A DNA stretch of 64,000 bases from Paracyclopina nana. Taxonomy: Eukaryota; Arthropoda; Copepoda; Cyclopoida; Cyclopettidae. Below, piece by piece: positions 25,593 through 35,308 of the stretch. The stretch is from the NCBI GenBank assembly GCA_019096065.1, contig JAGUCH010000009.1:1994001-2058000 (forward strand), written 5' to 3'. The notes beneath the pieces were generated by a model. It did not search any database, was not told the origin of the DNA, and saw only the letters and a list, made by a program, of their open reading frames with translations. How positions within the stretch are numbered: the stretch's first letter is position 1; each line of letters begins with the position of its first letter. The translations under genes and the position numbers were made by a program.

Positions 25593-26669
25593 TTGCAGGT
25601 TTGGAGGAATGCTTTGCGCGGCTTCGGAGAGCAAATCTGAAAATCAACCTCCCCAAGTGCTCCTTTGGAACTACTGAGTGCACTTATCTAGGCTTCACCT
25701 TAACACCTACGGGTTACCAACCCAATAAGAGGAAATTACAAGCCATAGAAGATGCTCCTCCACCTACCACTGTCCGTGAGATAAGGCAATTTCTGGGACT
25801 ATGCAATTTCTTTCGGTCCTGCATTCCAAGGTTTAGCAAGCACTCACATGCGTTATCACAGTTAACCTGCAAGGACTCAAGCTGGCGCTCTGGCCCTCTG
25901 CCCCCTCAAGCCTTACAATCTTTTCAGAACTTGAAGGAGCTTTTGTGTAGTGAGCCTGTGTTGGCTTACCCCAAGCCTGAGCTCGACTACCATTTATCTG
26001 TGGATGCGGCCCAAGGCTCTGTGGACAACAGCTTGGCTGGTGGACTGGACGCTGTGTTGATCCAGTACCAAAACAACGTGCCTAGGGTAATCAGCTATGC
26101 ATCAGTGAGTCTCCTGAAGCACGAGAAGAACTACACACCTCATCTACTCGAACTATTGGCTTGCACCTGGGCAATCGAACACTATGCTGTCTTCCTTACT
26201 GGAACCAAGTTCACATTGTACAGTGATCACAAACCCTTGGAGAAGCTCAACAAGACCCATACTCGCACACTTTCTCGCCTCCAGGACCTCATGATACAGC
26301 ATTCATTTACGGTCCAATATTGTCCAGGTGACAAAAATCCTGCTGACTTTTGTTCTAGAAATGTGCCCGAGGCCTTGCGCCAAATCAACGCCTGTGTGTA
26401 TGGGGTCTCTACAGAAGCCTTAGAGGATTTGGAAGTCATGAAGCAGCTGCAGAATTCAGACACGGTGCTTTCCGCTCTGATCGCCAAGATCAAGACCAAT
26501 TTGACGCCATCTACTCCCGAACTGAAGCGAATTGTGAATAGATATGCCAGACATTGTGAACTCAAAGATGACATCTTGCTGATAACAATTGGACAACTAG
26601 GCCGCCGGGTTATTTGTGCACCGGCTATATGCCAGGCTGACATCATTAGTGCTGCTCATGCTGCCGTTG
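25589..26669 (+). pseudogene. pol: pol (RT thumb, RNase H) of element A, lacking RT core
   Basis: Begins after the YxDD position of reverse transcriptase: ANLKINLPKCSF and YLGFTLTPTGYQ are the segment that normally follows it, then the RT connection (FLGLCNFFRSCIPRF) and RNase H (DHKPLEKL, NPADFCSRN). The fingers and palm with the catalytic aspartates are absent, so the copy cannot reverse-transcribe itself. The frame runs into the inserted transposon at 26670, within the integrase HHCC zinc motif (SAAHAAV). Confidence 0.85.
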
Positions 26670-27292
26670 CACAGTGGGCCACGGTGACCCTTCTTTCTCC
26701 ATTTCAGCCAAATTATGAAATCCAGTTTCAAACACTTTTTTATCTTAAAATAGTTCCAATGGGTTCTTGGTGATCAGAAATGACCATTTAAAAGGCTCTA
26801 AATTCAATTCGATTTGTGAATTCATGATCATTTTTGAGAAGCATCCCGAATTTGCTAAAAAAATCTAAGCAAAAAGAAATGTCAAAAAGTGGCTACAAAC
26901 TTCTACTGTTCCATTAGAACTATAATTTTTTTTGTTGAAGCCTTAAATTAGAATTAGTCTAAGTATTTTAGGTCTCAAGAGAACAGGATTTCATTAAAAA
27001 TAAGGGTCAAAATTGACCCAAAAAGATGAATCTTCTATTTGCATGTAAAACTAAACTAAATATTAGCAGAACTTTTAAAGTCCAAGGTTGTCCAACCCAT
27101 AACACTGTCAAATTGGAGAAAAAGTAATATGAACAGGGTTGGATTGCAAAAAAAGTGCGTGAATTTGCGTAAGACTTTGCTAGAAAGAGTCAAAAGTTCC
27201 AGTTTTACAGTAATTTGGGGGCTTTGCTAATGCGCTGCCGATTTGACGAAAAATAAGAAATGGAGGAAAATGCTTCAACGGGGCCCACTGTG
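26670..27292. mobile_element. Transib-like non-autonomous DNA transposon with CACAGTG ends
   Basis: 623 bp inserted in the integrase of element A. The termini are CACAGTGGGCC at 26670 and its complement GGCCCACTGTG ending at 27292. The terminal inverted repeats align without gaps over 36 bp (26670-26705 and 27257-27292) with 29 matches. A perfect 5 bp target duplication CGTTG flanks it (26665-26669 and 27293-27297). Removing the element and one CGTTG restores the integrase frame, which proves the boundaries. Ends starting CAC(A)(G)TG with 5 bp duplications are characteristic of the Transib superfamily, the relatives of RAG1; CACAGTG is the exact consensus heptamer of vertebrate recombination signals. 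No nonamer-like block was found at 12 or 23 bp spacing. The inside is AT-rich with no coding capacity. Confidence 0.85.
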
Positions 27293-28829
27293 CGTTGGCC
27301 ATAAAGGAGTTTACAAAACTTGTGAACGAATACGAGAACAATATTTCTGGCCGAATATGGTGGCCGACGTGGAAGAATACATTGGCTCATGCTGGAAATG
27401 TGACAAAAGCAAGCTAAAGTCACAACACCCCAACACTCCCTTAAACCCGCTATCACAACCTAGAGGGCCGTTTGAACGAGTGCACTGTGATCTCTTCGGA
27501 CCACTACGAACATCAGGTAGACAAAAGAAGTTTATCCTAGTCATCACGGATGCTTTCACAAAATATGCCGAATTTGTGGCATTGCCAGACAAGACTCCAG
27601 AGACAGTTAGCCGAGGCATTTTCAACAGGTGGATTTCGCGCTATGGATCACCATGCATTTTGGTAACCGACGGTGGTAAGGAATTTACAGCGAAGGTCAA
27701 TGATGAATTGTTCTCGCTACTGCAAATTGATAAGAAGAAAACTAGCCCCAGACACCCCCAAACTAACGCCGCAGCTGAAGTAATTAACAAGCATATCATT
27801 AGCTATTTGCAGAAAACGCTAGATTTGGATTCGACGCTTGACTGGGAAGAAATGTTACCAGCATTGCAACTGAGCTACAATGTGGGCGTTAGTAAAGCAA
27901 CAAAAATGAGCCCGTTCTTCCTTCTGTTCGGGGTACACCCCAGGACCCCATACATGGACCCAAATGTGGTAGACCACAAGTATTACGGTGATAGCTACAA
28001 AGACGAAATTGGAAAACGGCTCCAAATTGCACGACGAGTGGCCGCTGAAAACAACATTCACTACAAGGAGTTGTACACTGCACAGCACAATGCCAAGGTA
28101 AAACAAGAAGACTTTAGGGAAGGTATGCTAGTGTGGCTACACAGACCTGAATTACGCAAGATTAACCCTAAAATTAATTCGCCTTGGGAAGGCATGTATG
28201 TTATTGTGAGTCTGCAAGATGAGAATGCACTCATCCAACACATGCAGACAAAGAAAACAAGATATGTGCACAAAGACAGGTTGCGAATTTGCAAATCCGC
28301 AGCCAACATGCCTGGGCCTACTCAGTCAAGCGCCTTGCCCGACGACCCAAAGCCAGACGTCGCAACTCGTGCAGAAGAAAATGAAACGCACGCCTCAGAA
28401 ACAAAGTCTGGCTATATAAGGATTGAAGACGACGACATCACCATTCTTAACCCTCTGGCACCTCCGCCGCAGCCCATCCCGATCAAAACTGATACTGATC
28501 AAGAGTCTGCAACTGACTTCACTCGGCCTAACGTTAAAGAGGAACCACCAAGCCCAGAATCTGCTACTGATAATCAACCTACAGGGCTGTTTCAGCGGTT
28601 ACGGCAAGGTATTTCACCGTTATCTGATTTTGGTACCGAGCTAGGCAACCTGGTCGTCCCCCTCGACCCTGAAGTCCAACGCCAAGCCCGTTCCTATAAG
28701 AAGGCTACTGCTCCCACCGAACAACCCGCTACCACCCGTAGAGCTGCGGCTGCAAAGAATATTGAGATACAAGATCCAGTTTTACCTTCCAGGCCAGTTG
28801 AATACAAGAAATACACGAAGAAGAAATGA
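27293..28829 (+). pseudogene. pol: pol (integrase) of element A, severed from upstream part
   Basis: Starts at VGHKGVYKTC, in the HHCC zinc domain (H..., CWKCDKSK), then the catalytic core with D (CDLFGPL), D (TDGGKEF) and E (NAAAEVINKH), the DDE triad. The C-terminal region is about 240 residues long, proline-rich and acidic, and ends KKYTKKK. It is intact from the end of the inserted transposon to the TGA at 28827, which overlaps the env start codon (ATGA). Confidence 0.85.
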
Positions 28830-30589
28830 ACCTACACCTGTACTTTATCACTCTGCAACTTGTAGCAGACTTTGTGGCCACAGGGAGGGGATTGGCTGAA
28901 ACGCAGAACCCCACAACTCAGCTGTTGTCAAAAACTTCCAATACAGACTGGTCCCACTATGGATTCCAAAGGGCTGGCAAAGCCATGGTCTCGGTCCATT
29001 ATGGCCATATCTACATAAATGTCAATCTTCATAATCTCAAGGAATACTTTTCAGTTGCTCTGAACCTCCAGCTCCTCATCTCAAGCGCCGCCACTTCTAA
29101 AGCAAATGACTTAGTACTCCAAACTCTCATGGATCTTGTCAATGAACGCACTCGCCGAATGGAATTGAAGTACAACGATGTCGTTAGCTTCTATACGCTT
29201 TATTCAGACAACAACCAGGGCCCCAGACAGAAACGGTTCCTTGGTGTCCTCCTAGCAGGCCTCGCTGGTCTGGGCATTGGATCAACCCTATTCGGATTAC
29301 TTGACCAAGGAAAGATGGACAACCTTGCCAGAAACATCAACAAGCTGGGTTTCCGCCAAGACAAGATAATACACCTCCTTGGTAAGACTAATGAAAATGT
29401 CCGCTTAAACAGGGTAGACATTGCTAAACTAAGAGAAGCCTTGTCTGCTGTTTCCAACCTGGTAAGCAAGAACCAGCTAGAAATAGAAGTCACTGTTCTA
29501 GCCATGCAATCTGACCACATCCTTAGTCTGATTGAAAATAAGCTTGACTTGTATGTCGCTGCAGCAGCTGCCGGCGCCCGTCACAGACTTGCCCACGGCT
29601 TACTCTCTTACGAGGAGGCTTCCAGCTCCTTAAAAGTGGTCGCGAAGATGGCACGCAACAAGGGCTTACAGCCAATTGTTACTGACCCCCATTACCTATA
29701 CCAGCTTGAGACCTCCATAATCTTTGACGTGGACGGATTTAACCTACTTGTACATGTGCCACTTACCAATGAGGATCAGGTTTTGACACTCTATCGCTAC
29801 TTGCCCTTCCCCATTGAAATCACGCCAGGCCTAACTGTAGAAGTTCATCCAGAACATGACATGTTGGCCTTACACGAAGAATCCGGATCGCACTTTGAGC
29901 TATCCCACACGGACATCTCTATGTGTGAAAAGGTGCACGACTACTATATCTGTCCCCATATATCCTATCTGGCCAAAAGAAATCAGCCTTCCTGCGTAAT
30001 GTCCCTCTATCTTGCAGACCACAATCAAGCTTTAAAAACTTGTAAACTGGCAATACGGCAAGCTACCGATTGCATCCTTCCATTTGGGAACAACGAGTTT
30101 TCTGCTTTTACTGAGGATCCAACTTATTACCAACTGACATGCAGCAATGGCACCACGAAAACTAGCCAACTACACCACTTTCATCATTTCAAGTTAGAAG
30201 AGGGTTGCAATGTTGAGCTTCCACACTTCACGTTGTTTGGGGGCATAGAAATCAGAGTGGAGAAGACTATGGAAACCTACAAATGGAATGTCCCAATTCT
30301 CCAGCTTGGTCACAATATGTCACCAGACGACATTCTGAAGACTCTAAACCAGATCAACTCCACTTTACCTCCAACTGACCCACATTCTCTGGCTTTCCTC
30401 AAAAGCCATTTTGAACCAGTCACAACTTGGAATGAGACGTTAATCATCATTGCCATCGTTGCTGTCATCTCCCTAGTTTTGGTTCTCCTGGTCTACTCCT
30501 ACGCCTTCAAGAATTTCCGCGTAATGACTTTCTTCCGACAAACTAAAAATCAGGACCATGACCTAATTCCCAATAACGTCACCACCTAA
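28826..30589 (+). CDS. env: env of element A (errantivirus/baculovirus-F-like fusion protein)
   Basis: 587 residues, an uninterrupted frame overlapping the end of pol by 4 bp. An N-terminal hydrophobic signal is followed by an F2-like part, a furin-type site RQKR at about residue 130, and immediately after it a glycine-rich hydrophobic fusion-peptide-like stretch (FLGVLLAGLAGLGIG). Then comes a heptad-like helix region, a cysteine-rich ectodomain and a single C-terminal transmembrane helix (TLIIIAIVAVISLVLVLLV) with a short tail. This layout matches the class I fusion proteins shared by errantiviruses and baculoviruses. It is intact although pol is dead, so the protein could still be made from a suitable transcript. 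Confidence 0.82.
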   Translation: MNLHLYFITLQLVADFVATGRGLAETQNPTTQLLSKTSNTDWSHYGFQRAGKAMVSVHYGHIYINVNLHNLKEYFSVALNLQLLISSAATSKANDLVLQTLMDLVNERTRRMELKYNDVVSFYTLYSDNNQGPRQKRFLGVLLAGLAGLGIGSTLFGLLDQGKMDNLARNINKLGFRQDKIIHLLGKTNENVRLNRVDIAKLREALSAVSNLVSKNQLEIEVTVLAMQSDHILSLIENKLDLYVAAAAAGARHRLAHGLLSYEEASSSLKVVAKMARNKGLQPIVTDPHYLYQLETSIIFDVDGFNLLVHVPLTNEDQVLTLYRYLPFPIEITPGLTVEVHPEHDMLALHEESGSHFELSHTDISMCEKVHDYYICPHISYLAKRNQPSCVMSLYLADHNQALKTCKLAIRQATDCILPFGNNEFSAFTEDPTYYQLTCSNGTTKTSQLHHFHHFKLEEGCNVELPHFTLFGGIEIRVEKTMETYKWNVPILQLGHNMSPDDILKTLNQINSTLPPTDPHSLAFLKSHFEPVTTWNETLIIIAIVAVISLVLVLLVYSYAFKNFRVMTFFRQTKNQDHDLIPNNVTT

Positions 30590-30611
30590 ATCTTTTTACC
30601 ATGGGGAGGGA

Positions 30612-30838
30612 TATTGTACTTTTGACTTCCTGGCAATCACTCTTTTACGCAACTAACTCTTTTCCTGCTTCCGCCTAACAACACTCACTCTTATGATAGT
30701 GCCGTAACCTTGTGCGACAGATATATAAGCGCGAGTACTGCAATAAAGAAACAGATTTGATACTGACTTTGAGCTAGCAAGTTGTGCTCATTCCGGCTCG
30801 CCATAGTTGTAGGATCTTGGGAAGTCCAGGATACAATA
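30612..30838 (+). repeat. 3' LTR of element A
   Basis: 227 bp, no difference seen from the 5' LTR, preceded by the polypurine tract GGGGAGGGA. Confidence 0.9.
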
Positions 30839-31006
30839 CATATATAGCTAGATCATAAGTAGATCTCACTAGTAATAGATTTTATTGCATTTTCTGTCCC
30901 TTTAAGTCATGAGATAAAGTACTTGACAAAAAAACCATTACAAAATCAAGACTATTCCTGATTTTTTATTTTTGTCAACACTCAACGGATTCCTCAGCCA
31001 GCAGCT

Positions 31007-31640
31007 TGAATTCTGCCGAAATCAACTCGGAGCCGGCCATTTTGGATCTCGATCTTGCAAAAACTCAGGCGTCTGAGGTTGTTGAACATGAGGCTCAGCA
31101 ATCAGAGGCTTAACATGAGGCGGCTAATGAGGTAAAGGCAAGCTTGGCTACAATGGTGCCTCGAATTTTGCCAAAATTGACTCAGAGCCGGCCATTTTGG
31201 ATTTTGATCTTGCAAAAACTACAACAACTCAGGTATCTGAGGCTGTTGAGCAACTCTGGTGGTCTTGGACTAGACAAGTTGGATTGGAGGCCAAGGTCAA
31301 ATACGAGGACGAGGTCGTATTCGGGGAGGACAAGGCCGGTGAGGATGATGATGCAAGAATGGGCCGAGTTCAAGGGAGCCATCATGGACGACGACCCAGT
31401 GTTTTTGGCGCTCCCAATGAGCTACATTACTCAAGATGCGAAAATTGATGAAAACGACGCGGCCATTAATTGAAGTCCCGGGTTGCCGGCCATTTTGGAT
31501 CTTGTTCTTGGAAAAACTTGGACTTGCATCTGGGGGCCTCAAACGGCAAGCTCGGGGACTACGGCGACTTGAATTTTGCCAAAATCGACTCGGGAGCCAG
31601 CCATTTTGGATCTCGATCATGCAAAAACTTGGATTTTGGC
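31007..31640. repeat. degenerate repeat of a GCCGGCCATTTTGGAT unit
   Basis: Four diverged copies of a phrase of about 65-70 bp, AATTTTGCCAAAATCGACTC followed by GGAGCCGGCCATTTTGGATC and TCGATCTTGCAAAAACT, occur near 31007, 31158, 31480 and 31564. Spacing is irregular and intervening sequence differs. I cannot assign it to a known transposon. The short reading frames across it are not convincing as genes. The rest of 30839-32380, between element A and the second nuclear receptor, shows nothing recognisable except the expected promoter of that receptor. Confidence 0.6.
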
Positions 31641-32380
31641 AAAGACAAGCTAGGCAACTACGGAAAAGGCAACACGTAAACATTATCTATCTTATCACTT
31701 CATGGTAATAAACAAAATGAAATTGCATCAGCAAAGCATAGGTGGCCTAATTTGGGCCTAGAGCCCAAGGGGGAGGCTGGGCCTCTATAAATGTCTCTGG
31801 GGTTCTCACAAATAAAACTGTATCTATCTTATCATTATTATGCCAAATGCAGTAGAAAATTCTTCAAAAATGTCTTCACACCAATCTCATGTGATCTAGT
31901 ACAATTACACAACTACATCTCCAAACGCAGCTCATGCCACCCCGTTTCATAGATTTGAAATCTCAAACAGTTCACTTACTGCATCTCGCATCATTCTCAC
32001 ATGAAAAAGGTAGAAAAAATATGAGAAATCTCGCATCGGTGACTAACTATAAACTAACTGTTTTGTCACAATGGAGCGAGTAAAATTTAAGATGTAGGCG
32101 AAAAATTCACGAATGATTCTCAACGGATTCTCGCCCTTGGTGAAATTTTTTTGCGTAGTGGGGAGTTCTCCATAAAAGCTATTGAAGGCAATAATTATCT
32201 CGACCTAAATACGTAGTACGAACTGCCAGAGCATCATGGGTAGAGAAGAATTGAACTTATTGGAAGTGTGGAGGCACTGCTCTCTCCATTAGAAAGCTAC
32301 ATAAGAAATACAGCAGATCAGTAGTAGTACCTTGGCTGTAACTCATCAGGATCATCATCAAGGTCCAATTTCTCCTCGAT

Positions 32381-34437
32381 ATGGATCCTCGCAAGGTTTG
32401 CCAAATTTGCGGAGAGCATGCCAAGGCAAATAAGAGCTTTTTTGCCCACTATGGCGTGATTTGCTGCCTGAGCTGCAAAGCCTTCTTTCGCCGCATCCAC
32501 CAAGAGCAGAAGGATATCAACAGGTTGGTATGCAAAGGCTCTGGTACGAGTCAGTGTGACATCAGCTCAATGAAAAGGGGCAAATGTAAGCGTTGTCGCT
32601 ACTTCAAGTGCTTGGACAGTGGACTCAGGCCTGACCAAGTCCTGGATGAAGAGGAGAGGAAAAAGTTCACTTTTCCCCATAAGCAAAAGCCCAAGCGAAG
32701 CCAAAAAGCTCATGATTCTAATGACAAAAGTCCAGCACAATCTAGTGAAGAAGAAGGTTCACCGCCCAATGAGCCCCAGTTTGCCATCAAAGACATCATG
32801 GAGCATCTGCTAGCCAACAAAATGGAGTTGAGCTTGGATGAGGTGGAGGCCCAAGCTGTCATTGGAGCCCATTTGCAGACACAGTGGAGCATGGAGCAGT
32901 CGACTTTCTTCATAGGAATCTTGCGGAAGACCACTGCGGTCATGGCTGACTTTGCCATTGGCAATCAGTACTTGAACAGCCTCTGCAGTGAAGATCAGGA
33001 ATTGCTCTTGTGGAACAACTCTGAGCTGTATACCCAATACATCATGGCTCGATATTTTGGATCGGATTGTGGCCTCGACCAATTGACGTGGCTTATTCCA
33101 CCACAAAAGCTAAGTACGATCGAAAAGTACCATCTCAGTCCAATAATACATGGCTTTTTTTAGTGACATATGATCTAGTAGTAACCTGCCTAAACTTGCC
33201 TAGTTTACGCCAGCTGAATCAAGTGCTTTCTCTTTTTTACCAATTATATCTTGTTTTTCATTTTCTGTGAAAGCATTATGCGTGATAAAAATGGCAGCAT
33301 GATAAATGCATTATTTTTTTTGGCTTTTCAGCTCTATGGCAAATACAGCAGTTGGTGAAGGTGCCATTCGACCAAGTCAACTGCAATGGAGCCATCATTC
33401 CACTGGATCAGCCAAACATGATCCAAGGCTACAGCCAGTTGTTCTCGCTGATTCACAAGTACTTCAAGTACCCTCAACTTTACAATGGGGTCATCGCTTT
33501 CTACCTCCTTTTTGCCACCAATCATTGGCCGTCTCATGAACGTGAACGCCTCGTGGAGCTCAGGAGAGTCCAATGGATCAACGACCTGGGCAAAGATCTC
33601 ATCAACTTGGGCTGTCAGGGCTTGAGCATTGGGAGCAACCAATTGGACCAGCTGGTGTCGTCTCTCAAAACCATGGCTACCATAAGTTGCCACAAAAGGT
33701 TGTCCACATTGGCTGAAAATCTGGAGCTGCAGACAATGCTGGAGCACCAGGGAGAAAAGGAATGGCTGGCCACCAAATTGGACATCTTTCACGAAGCTGT
33801 CGTCACTGTCCAAGTGGATGGCAACTACATCCAAATGATCATGGATTTCAACTTTGGCGATTATGACCTGAGGCCACAAGTCTGCTTCTACACTGCAAAC
33901 GTGGTGACCAAGAGGTTCCAGCTTGTCATTGACAAGCTCCTGCCGTCCCTCGGATATGGAGAAAGAGTCTTGCTCAGCAAGTTCAACTTTCAAAGGGGAG
34001 CATTTGTTGGCTTTGTGCGCATGCTGGATGCCAAGACTTTCCAGGAGCAAATCGACTTCCTCACTGGATCCTGCTGTGTCATCCCTGGCGGTGAGCATAT
34101 GGAGCTACTCACAATGGATAAATACAATGGGAAGACCCCATTGTGCAAAAAGCACCAAAAATTCCATCTCAGCTCTCTGAGAAGATCCATTGGCATGTTT
34201 ATTGCCCAGAAGGACTTTTGGCTCCTGAGCACTTACATCGTGCTGCTTGATCATCCGGATAATCCCAAGGTGATCAGCTTGAAGAATCTTTTCCTCAGAA
34301 TCTTATGCAAGATGGTGCGAGAGAGGAAGGAGTACAAGAACCAAAATCCGGAGATGGTCGTCCACGAATTTTTCAAAAACTTGCATGATTACGCCTTGCT
34401 CCTCGCTTCAATCGCTCAGGAATTCGAAGGCGAATGA
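32381..34437 (+). CDS. nuclear receptor with one DNA-binding domain and two LBD-type domains
   Basis: Two exons, 32381-33113 and 33332-34437 (218 bp intron, phase 1), give 612 residues. The DBD (residues 7-77) has C7, C10, C29, C32 with P-box CLSCKAFFRR, again with an 18-residue first loop, and a second finger with a 7-residue D-box gap (CKGSGTSQC) against 5 in the paralogue. After a basic/acidic hinge comes LBD-1 (about 145-385) with EDQELLLWNNSELYTQY, the VNCNGAIIPL strand and a complete H7-H11 block. The intron falls at the same place and phase as introns 2 and 3 of the gene at 16911. A further region of about 215 residues has the helix 3-5 and helix 8-11 pattern of a second LBD (RFQLVIDKLLPSLGYGERVLL; FWLLSTYIVLLDHPDNPKV) and aligns with LBD-C of the paralogue. 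Ligand unknown. Confidence 0.85.
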
Positions 34438-35308
34438 ATTAAGGAACTGATCTGGAAAAAATGCCTCTGCATTGTATTACTCTTACATAAATATTCGGCG
34501 CAAATATGGTAATACATATACCTTGCATACAAATGCACAGTCGTGAAAATCGATAAAATCTGTACTTAAACTAATTTTAAAAGTGGTGCCAGTTCAAGTA
34601 TACATTTACTTTTTAAAGTTTTTCAAGCTCATTAAAGGCTTGCGCTTGTGATTGGAATGTTGAGAGTGGAGTCACGAAACCTTTGATGCATTCCCTTGGG
34701 ACGCTGAAAAAAAACTCACCAATTCTGCGAAGAAGTATGTCGTGCGAGGAAAGGGGCTGCAATATTGCAACATAACGCTTCAAAAGCAGGTTCTCCATTA
34801 GCGCACAAATCAAGAAGCTCTGGAGCTGATGTTTTTTTCGTCTAGTCAACAGAGAAATCTAAAGTTACATAGAGGCTTTTTTAACGTTTAATTTTCAAAC
34901 CATTCCTTGTTTGATGGCTAAAAGTGATTAAGTTTGCCATTTTACCTGAACAGAGCATTAATCAGGCTGACATGATTTAAGGGGCACAAGCAACAAGTCT
35001 TAGCTTCTCAAATCGGCTTTGATTAGATCACGATGTTGCTAACTCACCGAAAACTTCCTTTCATATTAGAAATAGAAGAAAATCGAAAACTGCAAAGAAA
35101 CAAGCATATCAATCAAGTAAATATGTGATTCCAATTCCATAATTCATAGCAAAGTAAGGGAAATGACAAATGACAAGCTGGTCCATATGAGACAAAAATA
35201 CAGCGCACTTTATTTGTCTATCACACGCATTATGCTTAACAATAACACATCTTGAGTAGTAGTCTTAAAGCCAAAATAACACGACAATTATGGTATTTAC
35301 GAGATGCC
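34438..35308. other. convergent 3' region; one doubtful small frame
   Basis: 871 bp between the receptor (+) and the GPCR (-). A 78-codon minus-strand frame at 34849-34613 has a protein-like composition but no domain I know and no continuation; I do not call it a gene. Otherwise only 3' UTR sequence is expected. Confidence 0.4.

Larger units (their letters stand above)
23235..30838 (+). mobile_element. element A: env-bearing Ty3/gypsy-type LTR retrotransposon, defective
   Basis: 7.6 kb from LTR to LTR. The LTRs (227 bp) end in TATTGTA...TACAATA and show no difference between the two copies, so insertion was recent. The order is gag, protease, reverse transcriptase/RNase H, integrase, env, with a primer-binding region starting TTGGTGGCATCTGAC at 23462 and a purine-rich tract ATGGGGAGGGA before the 3' LTR. 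Two lesions kill pol: a deletion at about 25587 that removed the polymerase core, and a 623 bp transposon inserted into the integrase N-terminus (26670-27292). I find no clean target duplication; ATAT/ATAC would fit only if the LTR is taken as TGTA...TACA. The order and env type resemble insect errantiviruses. Confidence 0.92.

Noticed and set aside
26677-26725. A nonamer (ACAAAAACC-like) 12 or 23 bp inside the CACAGTG ends, which would make a full recombination signal
   Set aside because: At spacing 12 and 23 the sequences are CCTTCTTTC/CATTTCAGC on the left and GCATTTTCC/CATTTCTTA on the right; none resembles the nonamer, so only the heptamer matches.
34613-34849. 78-codon minus-strand frame next to the second receptor
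   Set aside because: Composition looks protein-like but there is no domain, signal or splice continuation; it lies in a 3' flank.
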